Notes under the pieces: model-generated | The model's database searches: none | What the model saw: the letters and a program-made list of their open reading frames with translations, nothing else | What the model was told of the DNA's origin: nothing | Position numbers and translations under genes: made by a program | From: Gremmenia infestans | Taxonomy: Eukaryota > Ascomycota > Leotiomycetes > Helotiales > Hamatocanthoscyphaceae | Direction of reading: 5' to 3' | DNA length: 64,000 nt | NCBI GenBank assembly: GCA_032629725.1 | Contig: JAFEVB010000007.1 | Coordinates: 744,001 to 808,000 of the forward strand | In this document: positions 1-9,810 of the stretch, piece after piece | Layout of the letters: each line of letters starts with the position of its first letter | How positions within the stretch are numbered: the first letter of the stretch is position 1

Positions 1-1
1 G

Positions 2-532
2 GTTTCCCGGAGCGTGGGAGGAGAAATCACTCTACGAGCTGACGAGCACCGGAAGTTCATGGCGTTGTATCATGCCTCGAAGAGTCTGGGTGCAGACCCG
101 GAAGATAGTAACGGCGCGGCTAAGAAGGGGGACGAGGAGGAAGATGCCTTCCAATCCCTCGGCGTGAAATCACTCGGCGTCCTTGGTAGCCTCGCGCTGT
201 CTCCTTGTCCTGTACCATTGAACCGTGAAATCGGCATCTTTCTTCTCACGACACTCTCTTCGCTCCCTGACATCCCTGCAGCTGATGCAGTGGAGGCTTT
301 GAATGCGATTATGGATATATATGCTGATAAGAGCTATGAGTTTGACGAAGAGGTGTTTTGGAAGGATGGGTTTTATAAGCATTTGGAGGATTGCTTGCCG
401 GGGGCTAGGAAGCTGGCGAAGGGGGTTGATAAGAGGAGGTTTGGGGAGTTGAGGGCGAGGGTTGATGAGGTTGTGCTTAATTTGGTCCGGTTTTTGAAGT
501 ATAAAAAGACTGAGAGGGGACGGAAGGACTAA
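2..532 (+). CDS. Syo1-like HEAT/ARM repeat protein, C-terminal fragment
   Basis: The reading frame is open from the left edge to a TAA at 530-532, so this is the 3' end of a gene starting outside the window; no in-frame ATG marks a start at the edge. The visible ~176 residues are mostly helical. They include an acidic stretch after GAAKKGDEEE, a helix around DAVEALNAIMDIYADK, the segment EEVFWKDGFYKHLE, and a basic end KYKKTERGRKD. This resembles the last repeats of fungal symportin Syo1 (HEATR3 family), which binds the 5S RNP proteins Rpl5 and Rpl11 and imports them with the karyopherin Kap104. The assignment rests on remembered C-terminal pattern only; another ARM/HEAT protein is possible. 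Confidence 0.6.
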   Translation, partial: VSRSVGGEITLRADEHRKFMALYHASKSLGADPEDSNGAAKKGDEEEDAFQSLGVKSLGVLGSLALSPCPVPLNREIGIFLLTTLSSLPDIPAADAVEALNAIMDIYADKSYEFDEEVFWKDGFYKHLEDCLPGARKLAKGVDKRRFGELRARVDEVVLNLVRFLKYKKTERGRKD

Positions 533-935
533 GTCGTTGTATGTATGGGGTATGTCGGATGTAGTGAAAATTTGGTCGATATAGAGTTGGAGATACCATA
601 GGAGTGCAGTCACGAAATAAAATGAATGGCCATACTTCATCTTAGGCTAACACATATCACACACATGGAAAAAAAGAAATCTTATCTAGCAACTATATTA
701 ATTCATGAAGTGCTAGAGATATGTCTCGTAAGTGTATGTTAATACCCACCAGTTCAGCCCGTTCAGCAATATTCCCATGATAATATACACAGCAAGCATT
801 ATTCTCATCTTTAATTGCCATTCATCTCTGGTCCCGAAAGCAATAGCTAAATGTAACGTTATTTCCAGTGAGCCATAGCAAATGCACCATCCGCCTAACA
901 TATACATTCCTTCCGCTTGTTCTTGTATCTCCTGT

Positions 936-1944
936 CTAATCTTCTCTGACCAGAACCTTGACAGAGATTGTGGGCTGGGGAATGTTCTTCGCGAGATTTT
1001 CGATCCTGTGCTCGCCAAAGCGCCTCTTCAGTTCATCCACCATGTCAATCCACTCAGGCTGAATAAAAGCTCCATGATCCAGGACTTCCAAAGTTTTCTT
1101 AAAGTATAAGCGATAAGATTCATTTTTCTCGTCATCAGTGTCCTCATAAAGTTCTTTAGCTTCGACTTCGTTGCCGACAATAATGAGTTCGCTGAGCTTA
1201 GGAAGCTGGGAGAGGTAAAACACCGAAAGCCAGCTGTGGCCTTGTGCTTGAGTGATAGGAATGGCGACCTTCTTTAGCTGCTTCAATGTAAACGGCTTGT
1301 ACGTGTTGATACGGTCAAGATTGAGGAGGGAATCTAGGCTGAAGCCTGTGTTTTTATCGCCGAAAAAGTTACTCTTGACCTTGAAATAGGCCACATCGTT
1401 TGAGAGATTGAAGTAGATAGTAGGCTTGCCTTTATACATTTGATCACGGGGGCACGCGAAAGCTAGTTGGTAACGCTTCAAGGCATGGTGACGAGACTCC
1501 TGGTTAATGTGGAGACAAATTGGGACTGGTGTGGTTGAAGTAAATGATATATGACGAGAACCTTTCCAGTGCCCATCTGTAATGAAGACCTCAACAATGC
1601 GTGGCTCCGAGACAAGAGCCTCCCATACCTTGAATCGAAGCTCCGTTGGTAATCTTTCGAACTCGAAGCCTTTACGAGAGTTGACTGTCTGTTCCTTCAA
1701 AATGCTCTTCAGGGCAGGAGAGCGGGCTGGAGTAGTCATGATGGAGCTAGGAATCACATGAGCCTTGAGTTGTTGCTGAATGAGCTTTTCGATTGAAGAT
1801 CTCAGAGGCTCCGGGATCTCTGGAACGGGAGGAGTGATTAAACCCGTCGTAGCTTCTTCGTGTCGAACCTGGTATCGTCAAAATGATCTACAAGAGCAAA
1901 GACACGGAACATACCTCCTGCGACTTAATGGATCTTGTGGCCAT
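936..1944 (-). CDS. 2EXR domain protein
   Basis: Two-exon model: exon 1 at 1944-1915 (MATRSIKSQE), a 46-nt intron 1914-1869 (GTATGT...CCAG), exon 2 at 1868-936; 320 residues. The intron is phase 0 and joins a short N-terminus to the frame that would otherwise begin without an ATG. Residues ~70-190 carry the 2EXR pattern: FERLPTELRFKVWEALV, PRIVEV, then a CLHINQESRHHALKRYQ block and IYFNLSNDVAYF. The family is F-box-like, very numerous in filamentous ascomycetes and of unknown function. The C-terminal third has no recognised domain. Family membership is quite certain; function is unknown. Confidence 0.8.
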
Positions 1945-3385
1945 TTTTTCGATGACTGATGAAGTGACGGGAAAAATTCCACACGGCGAGAGCTTCAACA
2001 ACCAGGCGAATGCGGTGAACCCAAAGGTGAGGATGGGAGACGTGAATCGTAAAAGCGAAGTGTGCAGCAGAGATCCTCTCAACAAGATACCACGCCCTGC
2101 ATCCCTGTCAGCAGAATACTCTATCTAAATCCCACAGATTAACCCCCACCTCAATGCCCACAACGTGAAGCTGAAGCCTTAATCCCCAAACGCTCTCTCA
2201 ACCCCAACGTCAAGGCGCAAGAGGTAGTCAACACCCCAGCTGACGACGGTGATGAAATCCGAACATTGGTTGAAGAAAAGAAGAAAGAAGTTTGGGAAGA
2301 AGCGAGAATGCATTCACCTTTGGAAAAGAGAATCAAGACTTCTGTCCCTTCCCAATCGGAAAGGGAAGAGAAGCGAAGCGAAGCCGTCATTCCCCCTTTG
2401 ACGGATGACGAGGCACGTGACTCGTTTGCTCTTTCCCATTCTACTGTTGCTACTTCTTTGCGAAATTTAGGTACCTAGCCTACCTTAGAGATCGAATAAC
2501 TCTAAATTATCGTGCCCGAGTGCACGCAGAAGCTTAGACAGCGTAAAGATATATCCTTTAATCTCCCCAGCACGCACGTGCCTGGAGACTCAACATCCAT
2601 CCCGATTCCATGAAAAAGCGAGAGCCAGATCTGGACTGCATGAATAGATAGAAACGGTACACCGCGCACGGTATTGTTATATAATGTCTTGCAAGCTAAG
2701 CTGCATTCATCCCTACGTAGGGTTTGGCATTCATTATTGATCGCACGAAAGAGCGTTTCAAACCTCTACTGTACTTGTAGAAGGCAATACTCCTTCCTGG
2801 AGTGGGCTTTTGCCCTCGAGTCTCTATTCTATCATGTTCAAGATCAGACAATTGGGGATAACAAAAGAAAACAGTGCCAGTATTTGAAATCTCGAAATAG
2901 ATGAATGCCACTGAGCTGCCTCCCTCATGTAGAACTATGTAAGGAGCTTCTTAGCCACGAACATGATTTCGGAACTAAGCCCAAGACTCGTAGGTAGCTG
3001 TCTCAGATGAATTTAATCGTGGGTTTGACGCCTCTGCTCCTCACCAGAGAAATATAGCAGGTACTAAAAAAGAGTATGCACGGAAAATCACAGTATTGGA
3101 AAGTATACGTATCGGCATCACAAGTCAGGCATCTTGACGACGAGGACGACCCAGAGTGTACAAGCTTTATTAGTCTCCATAGACTACAATTCTCACAATA
3201 TATACATGCTCTCTTCCAATATATACATGCCAACTCCAATCAATGCAAGAACGCCATCCCGGGTCCGTGGACTCTCCGGAGCCAATCCCAGATATGCAAG
3301 CCCCGTCCATGTATCTATGCCTGCCGAAACGCCATGCCCAATGCTTTTAAACCGATGCCAATGCCCAGCCGTATGTTTTTATGTA
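1945..3385. other. Intergenic, with one charged ORF segment
   Basis: No confident gene lies between the 2EXR gene and the GPCR gene. On the + strand a frame is open from about 2139 to 2478. It would encode a hydrophilic Lys/Glu-rich segment (VEEKKKEVWEEARMH, then SEREEKRSEAV) and has a protein-like feel, but its frame is closed upstream by a TAA and I found no convincing start or splice partner. It could be an exon of an unrecognised gene or chance. The rest, including the 3' flank of the GPCR gene near 3000-3385, shows only short scattered ORFs. Confidence 0.3.
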
Positions 3386-5448
3386 CTATATACTGGATCC
3401 ATGATCCTCATCTGATGTCGTAAGCTTCAAGTGCTGCCGCATCCCGTCTGTATCCTGCGCGCTTGTCCTTTTGACATTTGCCAAAGCCGCCTCGGTCAAA
3501 GTCGCGTTTGTCGAAGTGGAGTCGTCTGATCTCACAATGTCTTCCATAGGATTTGAGACGTCTTCGGCGACAGGACTCATGCCCGTCTCAGCCGAATGTT
3601 CCCACCATTCCTTTAATATTCTCGGAGCGTTACTGTCCTCTCGAGATCCCAATCCATTTTCCACCTGCTTCTGAGCTAGTTCCTCGTCTCTTCTTCGATA
3701 TGCGACTCTAGCCTCTCTGACCATTTCACCTCTCGTCTTCCCGGGTCCACAGACATCCTTCCTCTCTCTTGCACCCTTCCACCCTTTCCAGAATTTAAGA
3801 CTCCCCCAAAAGCTTCCGCTGCTTCCAGGAATGTGCCTCCAAGGCTTTTCACGGGTGGAAAATAACCAGCAATCGACTGCTGCTTGAGAACAAACAAAGA
3901 TTGTGGTTGCGCAACTCAAACCAAAAGGGGGATTGGTTGCAAATCTGTCATCGTACTGCAGAACATGCGATATAAAAGGCACAACCCACATCCCAATATA
4001 CACCAATGGGTATATGAACAGAAATCGGAGTTGTCGGCGGATTTTGTCGCGGGTACGCACCATCTCCGCATCAGCAAGGTTCTGGCCCCGGGAATTGACG
4101 AGTTCTAGGCGGGATATTGGCGGTGAGTCGCTCCCATCTGGGTGTCGAAGGATTCCATGGATATTCACAAGAGAGTGCTCTATGGTGTTGTCATTGCTGT
4201 GAGGAGAAAAGCGGTGGACAATCGTATCTCGCCAGGATGTCACTCGAGAACGAGAAGGCATTTCTGAAGGTTCTGGGGATTGAAGAGACATCGGAGAGGC
4301 GGATGACAGGTCTGGTAGAGGCTGTGGAGTTAAGGGACCAACAAAAGAATCGATATCTGATGCTGGGACCTCGAGTGGTGGAGATGACGAGCCAGCTGGT
4401 TTAGTCGATCCAATGATATTTGACCACATGAAGCGGTGTATACCAGTAACTGGTATGGCCTTTCTCTCTCGGAAAGAACCCATAGTCGACGCGGAATGTT
4501 TACGCCCTTCCCCAATTGTGGACTGTTTGCGAGAGTCTGGTATCAGGCCGTGGCGGGCGAGACTTGGTGGTGCAGGAGTACTGAGTTTTCTAGCAGGGCG
4601 TTGTGTACCCTCAGAATCCAGAGAATTGCTGTTTCTTGCGCCTTGGGGTTTTCCCGCCCTCTTGAAACCGTGAAACTTGTATCGGACGTAGAAATATATC
4701 GATGCGTATATACAGAGAATAACAATGAAAATAATATATCGAGGGATCCAGGCTAGGGCAAGTCGATACCAGAATGGTCGAACGGGGAGGTAACAATATG
4801 TTTCTTCTGAATCGTATGCTTCTTGGCCGTTGATGAAAGCCAGTGATGCCATGAGAACCGGGAAGATGATCCAACAAATGTATGCAAACTTTCGATATGG
4901 GTAAAGACCTCCTTCGCCGCTGGAGATCCTCGGTTTGAATATGTATAGTGCGGTATGAAGGGCGATCTGGAGAATTGCGAAATCTGCAAGGTATTAGCTT
5001 TTGCCGGAATGTAGAACGGGGGTCTTACCTGATGCTTCAATTCCTAGAGACAGGAAGAATCCATTGACTTGACAGAATTTCGAGCTGCCAGGAACGGGAC
5101 CTCTTGAAAAGGTAATAATCGGATACATCATAAACCAGAGCGCTTTGAACATGTCACTTTGAATGAGTAGCATAATGAGACTGCCCAATGTCAGAATATA
5201 TCCGTGGTGGTAGCAATTCCATAGACCTACTCGTGCCTGAAACTCCTTCGCATCCTGACAAACCAGTAGAATGCAAGTATTGCAGATGCCACGCTGATAG
5301 TCGAGAATGTCAAAGCAAGAATTTGCAAAGTAGTTTGTTGTGAAGCTGTATACAGAGTTCTGGAGACCGTGGAATTATCGCTGAGATCTCTCGCGATGAT
5401 TTGGGAGCCATACATTGTTCCTGCAATGGCAAAAGAAAGCGGTGCCAT
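3386..5448 (-). CDS. Git3/Gpr1-like G protein-coupled receptor
   Basis: Three exons: 5448-5231, 5180-5029 and 4983-3386, joined by introns of 50 and 45 nt (GTAGGT...GGCAG and GTAAGA...TTGCAG); 655 residues. The start is the ATG giving MAPLSFAIAG; an upstream in-frame GTG was not used. An extracellular head (with NST and DNS glycosylation-like sites) precedes TM1, ending FYWFVRMRRSFRHD. LIMLLIQSDMFKALWF is TM2, and three more membrane segments run to about residue 230. A long hydrophilic Ser/Pro-rich loop of roughly 200 residues follows, then RDKIRRQLRFLFIYPLVYIG and the last two membrane segments with a CWLFSTREKPWRHIPG end. This is the Git3 N-terminal plus Gpr1 C-terminal architecture of fungal nutrient-sensing receptors acting through G-alpha and cAMP. 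The ligand cannot be told from sequence. Confidence 0.88.
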
Positions 5449-6804
5449 TGTGCGAAGTAATTCTGCTTGTGTCTTTCCCACGAAGGGAAAGCGCGACTGA
5501 GGTTTATGGGATCGATTCTTTGGTCCCTCTTACGGCCAACATTTTCATCGGGTTGTGCTTGGCATATACAGTACAAATGATTTCGAACACCGACCAACGT
5601 GGTATGTATGGTATAGGAAGTGATATACAATAATGAAGGAGCTGTTGACTTTGCTCCCAGTATCAAATCCACTTTCCAGGCTCCGACCCCGCGCTGAGGG
5701 GCACAAAAATGTGTTGTCGGGTGAGCGTCAAGTGCGGTTGGGAGTCAGCGGTGTGGTGATTGACAGCGCAGCCTCGTGATGGATAAACGTGGGATCTCCA
5801 GGCGCTGACTGTTTTGTCTTTGCTCGGCCGGCCAATTAATACGGAGGTAATCGAGTAAAAGGAAATGAGTGAAGTTGCAAATGTAGATCTCTCTGTCCAG
5901 TACGAGCTGACCCATCTTGATCTCACACTTCCTGTTTGGCGGCAATCAAATAATGGCCATGACATGACCATGCGTAATGGCAGAAAGAGAGTTTATTGGG
6001 GCGTGGGGCGCTTTGAGTCGAGTCCAGGCGATTGGAGTCGACGATGGCAGCATTCAGCCACGTGTAGTAGTATACTTAGTAGCTCCGTATGAATGCATCC
6101 TTTTTATTCCGAGGGCGTGTGCGTGTGCAAAACAAATCAGATTCACGATGTCCCTTTTATTTTGTAATGGTGACGAGGCGACTTGATGTCCATAGGATAA
6201 TGTCCGGGGATTGTATGGACTCGGCAGACAGACGGGACTTTTCATGCTCGGGATTGCACGGTTCACAATATGATCACCCTTCACCCTGCGAAACCCAACA
6301 GACTGGGAGACTACAACTACGACTACAACTAGCTACTACAGTAAGTACTATTTGCGGAGAATCTTCACTTTGCTTTACAATATTAGTACAAGTATTGATT
6401 CAGGGCAGGGCAGTTCTTGTTCCCCCCTAGTAGTAAGCCTTTCTCTCTCGAAGTGGGCAACCTTTCGATATTATCACACCTCAAGCGGGGCTTTCTTCGA
6501 GCCGCCGACTTCGGAATTGAAAGTACTTTCTTTGTCTTTGCTTGATCCGCTCGGCTTAAAACTCCGGTGTATTGCTGGGATATGCATGTTTTGCTTACGA
6601 GAGAATTTGTTCTGCGGTCAGGTCAGGCGAGGGGTTGAACACGAGTTTCTTTTTAAAGAGCCGAGTTCTGCTTACTGTACCTACCGAGGCGAGTGAGGTA
6701 CCTTAATACGAAGTGTAGTGTTACCACCATGTTACCTTCGTAAGAAAAATACCGTGGTGTCGCTTTTAATACGGGTATGATTGCATTATGTATATGTTTC
6801 TTAT
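5449..6804. other. Intergenic: GPCR promoter side and PPX1 3' flank
   Basis: This 1.36 kb holds the upstream region of the GPCR gene and the downstream flank of PPX1. Only short overlapping ORFs on both strands are present, none with domain-like content. A small repeat of ctacaacta/ctacgacta-type units lies near 6308-6335. No RNA gene or mobile element was seen. Confidence 0.5.
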
Positions 6805-8066
6805 CTAATTATTTATTGCGGCTCTTAAAAGCGGCGCAACCTGCTTCCTGCTATGCTCAACTCTCTGCTGCCACCAGCATCTCCTCCACTCCTTCTCACG
6901 ATCTATATCCAAACGCCCCTCATTCCACTCCTTCAGCCCTAACCTTTCCCTAGAACTCGCCTCGAACTTCTTCGCAGCCTCAACCCCCTTTTCATTTAAC
7001 GCCCAAACAAGTAATTCCCTCCTAAAAGCGCCCTCCTCATACGACGTAGTCATAATCGAGCAAACATCCAACTCCCTATCGCTTGCAAACTCCCGCAAAA
7101 TAGCAAAGAACTTCCCCTCATCCCCAGCCTTCTTTATCAAATATCCAAGATCCTTAACCACAGAACTAACACCAATATTGAACCCTTCCTGTTCCGTCCA
7201 CTGCTTATAATCCTTCCTAAATATATCCCCTAAACCCAATCCCCCAATATCCTCCTTCGCCCTTGTAATCTCCCCCAGATAGCCCTCCCTATCCCCTCTC
7301 TCACCACCCCACTTCCGTTGCAAATACCCCACCGCTTCTCTATCAACCTCCATCGTCTTACTTTCCGCCGTCAAATTCTGAGTATCAACCAGAATAGCAG
7401 CCATAGCCAAGCTCGCCAACTCTTTATCCCCCTCCACATCTGGTTGTTCGAGACTCAATCCATCCCATGCAGATCTACAATACCGCACAACAAGACTAAC
7501 ACAACTCCCGCTCTTCTCCACAATCCTCGGCTCGTCCATATCCCCACTGCTTTCAGATCCCGGTACCTTGTGTTCTTCATCATGGTGATCTACGCAACCC
7601 ACCACATTACGCCCAAAGGCCTTCCCCAGCTCGCCCTGAAGCGCATTATGGTCTACAAGCACCCATCTCGCATCTTTTAGCTCGGGTGATGAGCGAGGGG
7701 GTAGGTCGGATAGTGTGAGGAGATCACTAGGCTTGAGATTCGCGCGCTTTAGAACGGGTATGAGTTCGGGACGCAGGGAGAGGTCGGCGCGTGGGATGCT
7801 AGACAGCGGGATGTAGAATGTGTGGGAGGTGGGGGCGTAGGTGCGAAGGTAGGCGAAGAGGACGGCGCTTGTGATGGAGTCAAGATCTGGATTTTGCGAT
7901 TGAAGTTAGTTGATTGTAGACGGTATGGGAGGGGGGAGGGACAGGACTTGCCGGCGGATTCGTTGCCGATTATGAAGGTTAGAGGTGTGGAGTGTCTGGA
8001 GGGGTTTGAGAGGATAAATTTTGCGGAAGTGAGAAAGGAGGAGAGCGATGCGCGGGTGAGGGGCAT
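6805..8066 (-). CDS. PPX1: Exopolyphosphatase (DHH family)
   Basis: Two exons, 8066-7952 and 7886-6805, give 398 residues, the usual size for PPX1 (cytosolic enzyme that removes terminal phosphate from polyphosphate). The intron 7951-7887 begins with GCAAGT and ends CCAG, with a good CTAAC branch point: a GC-AG intron. Only this junction restores the family motif GNESADLDS at residues ~34-42; no GT donor nearby does. The other metal-binding DHH-family motifs are present: VLVDHN, GCVDHHDEE (the DHH itself) and ILVDTQNLT. A DHHA2-type C-terminal half follows, including DIFRKDYKQW. All key Asp/His residues are intact, so the enzyme should be active on polyphosphate. Confidence 0.93.
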
Positions 8067-8207
8067 TTTTTGGAGAGAGAATTTGGTTCTTAGTAGATCG
8101 GTAGGTATGGAGAATATGTTGATTGTGCAATTGAGATGCCCTTGGGAGGGAGACGCGTTTGCTCGGCCTACGTCACTGACGAAGCACTCCCTTTATCTCA
8201 TTTAAGA
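8067..8207. promoter_or_regulatory. PPX1 upstream region
   Basis: Short region immediately upstream of the PPX1 ATG, before the AT-rich, repeat-like block begins. No TATA box or clear binding motif was recognised. Placed by position only. Confidence 0.3.
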
Positions 8208-8400
8208 ACGGCCGTTTGGCTTAGTGATCACAGCAAAACGGGCGAGCAGCCTTTTAAAATGGCACTGTCGTTATTGTTAAAGTAGATTGCCGTATTTCTG
8301 ATAAGCTATACCATCCATTGCTGCTTTATCTGAGAATTTCATACCAGCGTCTTACTCTTACTACATAGAATTATATGATATAACATCGCTTCCGTGTTTT
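8208..8400 (+). pseudogene. Decayed tRNA-Thr-like sequence
   Basis: Two separated pieces resemble the intact tRNA-Thr gene 440 bp downstream. The first, 8211-8234, matches its 5' end and A box (cgtttggcttagtg then acagc). The second, 8342-8390, matches its anticodon-arm and intron region (cagcgtct..., then tagaattatatga against tagagttatatga). Many differences are G-to-A or C-to-T. About 110 bp of unrelated sequence separates the pieces, and the T arm and acceptor stem cannot be rebuilt. It looks like a duplicated, mutated and interrupted copy, though the matches are short. Confidence 0.4.
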
Positions 8401-8646
8401 AGCTCGACCTGATGTCATAAAACATCCTCCGTTTCGCGTGATACAACGAGCTGAAGTTTCTCCCAGTCTATTCACTAATCTACATCCACCGTAGTAGTAA
8501 AGATAATTATGTGATTTTATTTCTTTTCTTATTTAGACCCCATCTTTAAAGATTGCTTTGTAGGACTGCTCTTTATCGATAGATCTACAGTATTGAATAC
8601 TAGTATATAATTAAATAAGCCAAAATTTGCTCAAACTCTATAAGTA

Positions 8647-8730
8647 GCCCGTTTGGCTTAGTGGTACAGCGTCTCACTCGTAGAGTTATATGACATGAGA
8701 AGATCCTCGGTTCGATTCCGAGAATGGGCA
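8647..8730 (+). tRNA. tRNA-Thr(CGT) with 12-nt intron
   Basis: The gene folds into a full cloverleaf. The acceptor stem gcccgtt (8647-8653) pairs with aatgggc (8723-8729), with discriminator A at 8730. The anticodon stem tctca/tgaga encloses anticodon CGT at 8679-8681. A 12-nt intron (8683-8694) sits at the canonical place, one base 3' of the anticodon. The T arm is ctcgg-ttcgatt-ccgag. Internal promoters fit: A box tggcttagtgg and B box ggttcgattcc. A run of five T at 8734-8738 is a good Pol III terminator. The mature tRNA (72 nt) would read ACG threonine codons. Confidence 0.93.
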
Positions 8731-8733
8731 AGC

Positions 8734-8738
8734 TTTTT
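8734..8738 (+). terminator. Pol III terminator of tRNA-Thr
   Basis: Run of five T residues starting four bases after the tRNA discriminator base, the usual RNA polymerase III stop signal. Confidence 0.8.
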
Positions 8739-9070
8739 GTTATTTCATTTGATCTTTTGAGTTTTTTTTAATTATCAAATGCAGAGCAACTGTCGGGATG
8801 TAGGATTTATAGTCATGTGATCTTAGCACAGATGACTAAGCGACGCAGAGGCATCACCTTTTCGCTTGGAACTAATATAATAAAGAAGAATCAAAAGTCT
8901 TCATTGTATAAATCTTGATCCTACAGCTCTTTGTATTTTACTTTATTTAATACATATCTTTTATTTTTCAGGGATTTTTAGCATTTCAACGCCGCTTATT
9001 AGAATAGTAAGTTCCTGACGGTGTCTAAGATAATCTTATTAAAAAACCTATGCTTCTTATACTAAATAGA

Positions 9071-9143
9071 AAAAGCGGCACTTACTATTATTAACTTTTA
9101 ATATTCTATGCTATCTACCATATTATCAGCTGGTGCCGCTTTT
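9071..9143. repeat. 11-bp inverted repeat with 51-nt spacer
   Basis: aaaagcggcac at 9071-9081 and its perfect complement gtgccgctttt at 9133-9143 flank 51 nt of AT-rich sequence. It could be the ends of a very small non-autonomous element or a hairpin. No obvious target-site duplication was seen. Confidence 0.5.
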
Positions 9144-9159
9144 TATATTCACCACGAAG

Positions 9160-9420
9160 GTTTCTTCTCTTGATACAGACGGCCGTAAAACACTACAGGA
9201 GTTATAAGTTTCAAGTTTTACCAGCTAACAGCCATTTGAAGGCCTATTTCTCTAAGAATGCCGAAGCTCCTCTACCAACTAAGATAAAGCCTATAAGAAT
9301 CGAGACCTAGGTCGATACTTTTTGAGATGTAGAAGCCGGAGGGGTGTTGATGTTAGGAAGGGGTAGCTAGTTGATTCTGGATGAAGAAGCAGAAGAGGTT
9401 AGATAATAAAGTGGCGAAGT
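9160..9420 (+). pseudogene. Stop-ridden coding relic
   Basis: One + frame is open from about 9160 to 9308 (including HYRSYKFQVLPANSHLKAYF and then KNAEAPLPTKIKPIRIET). It then continues with a protein-like flavour through a TAG and a TGA (ET-stop-VDTF-stop-DVEAGGVLMLG) before dissolving. Stops of this kind are what TGG Trp codons become after G-to-A changes, as in repeat-induced point mutation. The family is not recognised; a dead transposon or duplicated gene fragment is likely. Confidence 0.35.
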
Positions 9421-9810
9421 GAATCAAAGATAAAGAGGTTAGAAGGTTTAGACAGCTTTTAAAAATGCAACCTATAGATTAGGCCATTTGAATTTTGTCT
9501 GATCTTGGTCGCTCATCAAACAGGCTTTCCAAAACGGGAGGCTTTTTCAAAGCAAGGTCCACCAGTTCTAGCCCACTAAGATAAATCTTGATCAAATTGA
9601 AGCCAGTTATTTAGATCTTAGTTTTGAAACAATTTGAAACGTTTTTAACATATTTATGGCTTCCTAGATAATTTCTATATGGTTTATATCAAGAGAGTCC
9701 TGCACTCTGTTATACATCCATCTATCATCTGTCAATGCCTGCCCATCTATATATACTCCATATATCGCTCACTATTACCAATTTTCGTTCACTGACTATA
9801 TTTCTACACA

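Larger units (their letters stand above)
8739..9734. other. AT-rich gene-poor block
   Basis: About 1 kb of AT-rich sequence with no intact ORF. It contains an 11-bp inverted repeat pair (9071-9081 and 9133-9143) and a broken coding-like stretch (9160-9420), listed separately. The base composition differs clearly from the flanking genes and suggests old mobile DNA, but no transposase or reverse transcriptase motif was recognised. Confidence 0.45.

Noticed and set aside
713..1018. 101-codon - frame with two hydrophobic segments overlapping the 3' end of the 2EXR gene
   Set aside because: Different frame from the 2EXR gene, no workable intron of normal length joins them, and it lacks its own start context; the first codons overlap confirmed coding sequence.
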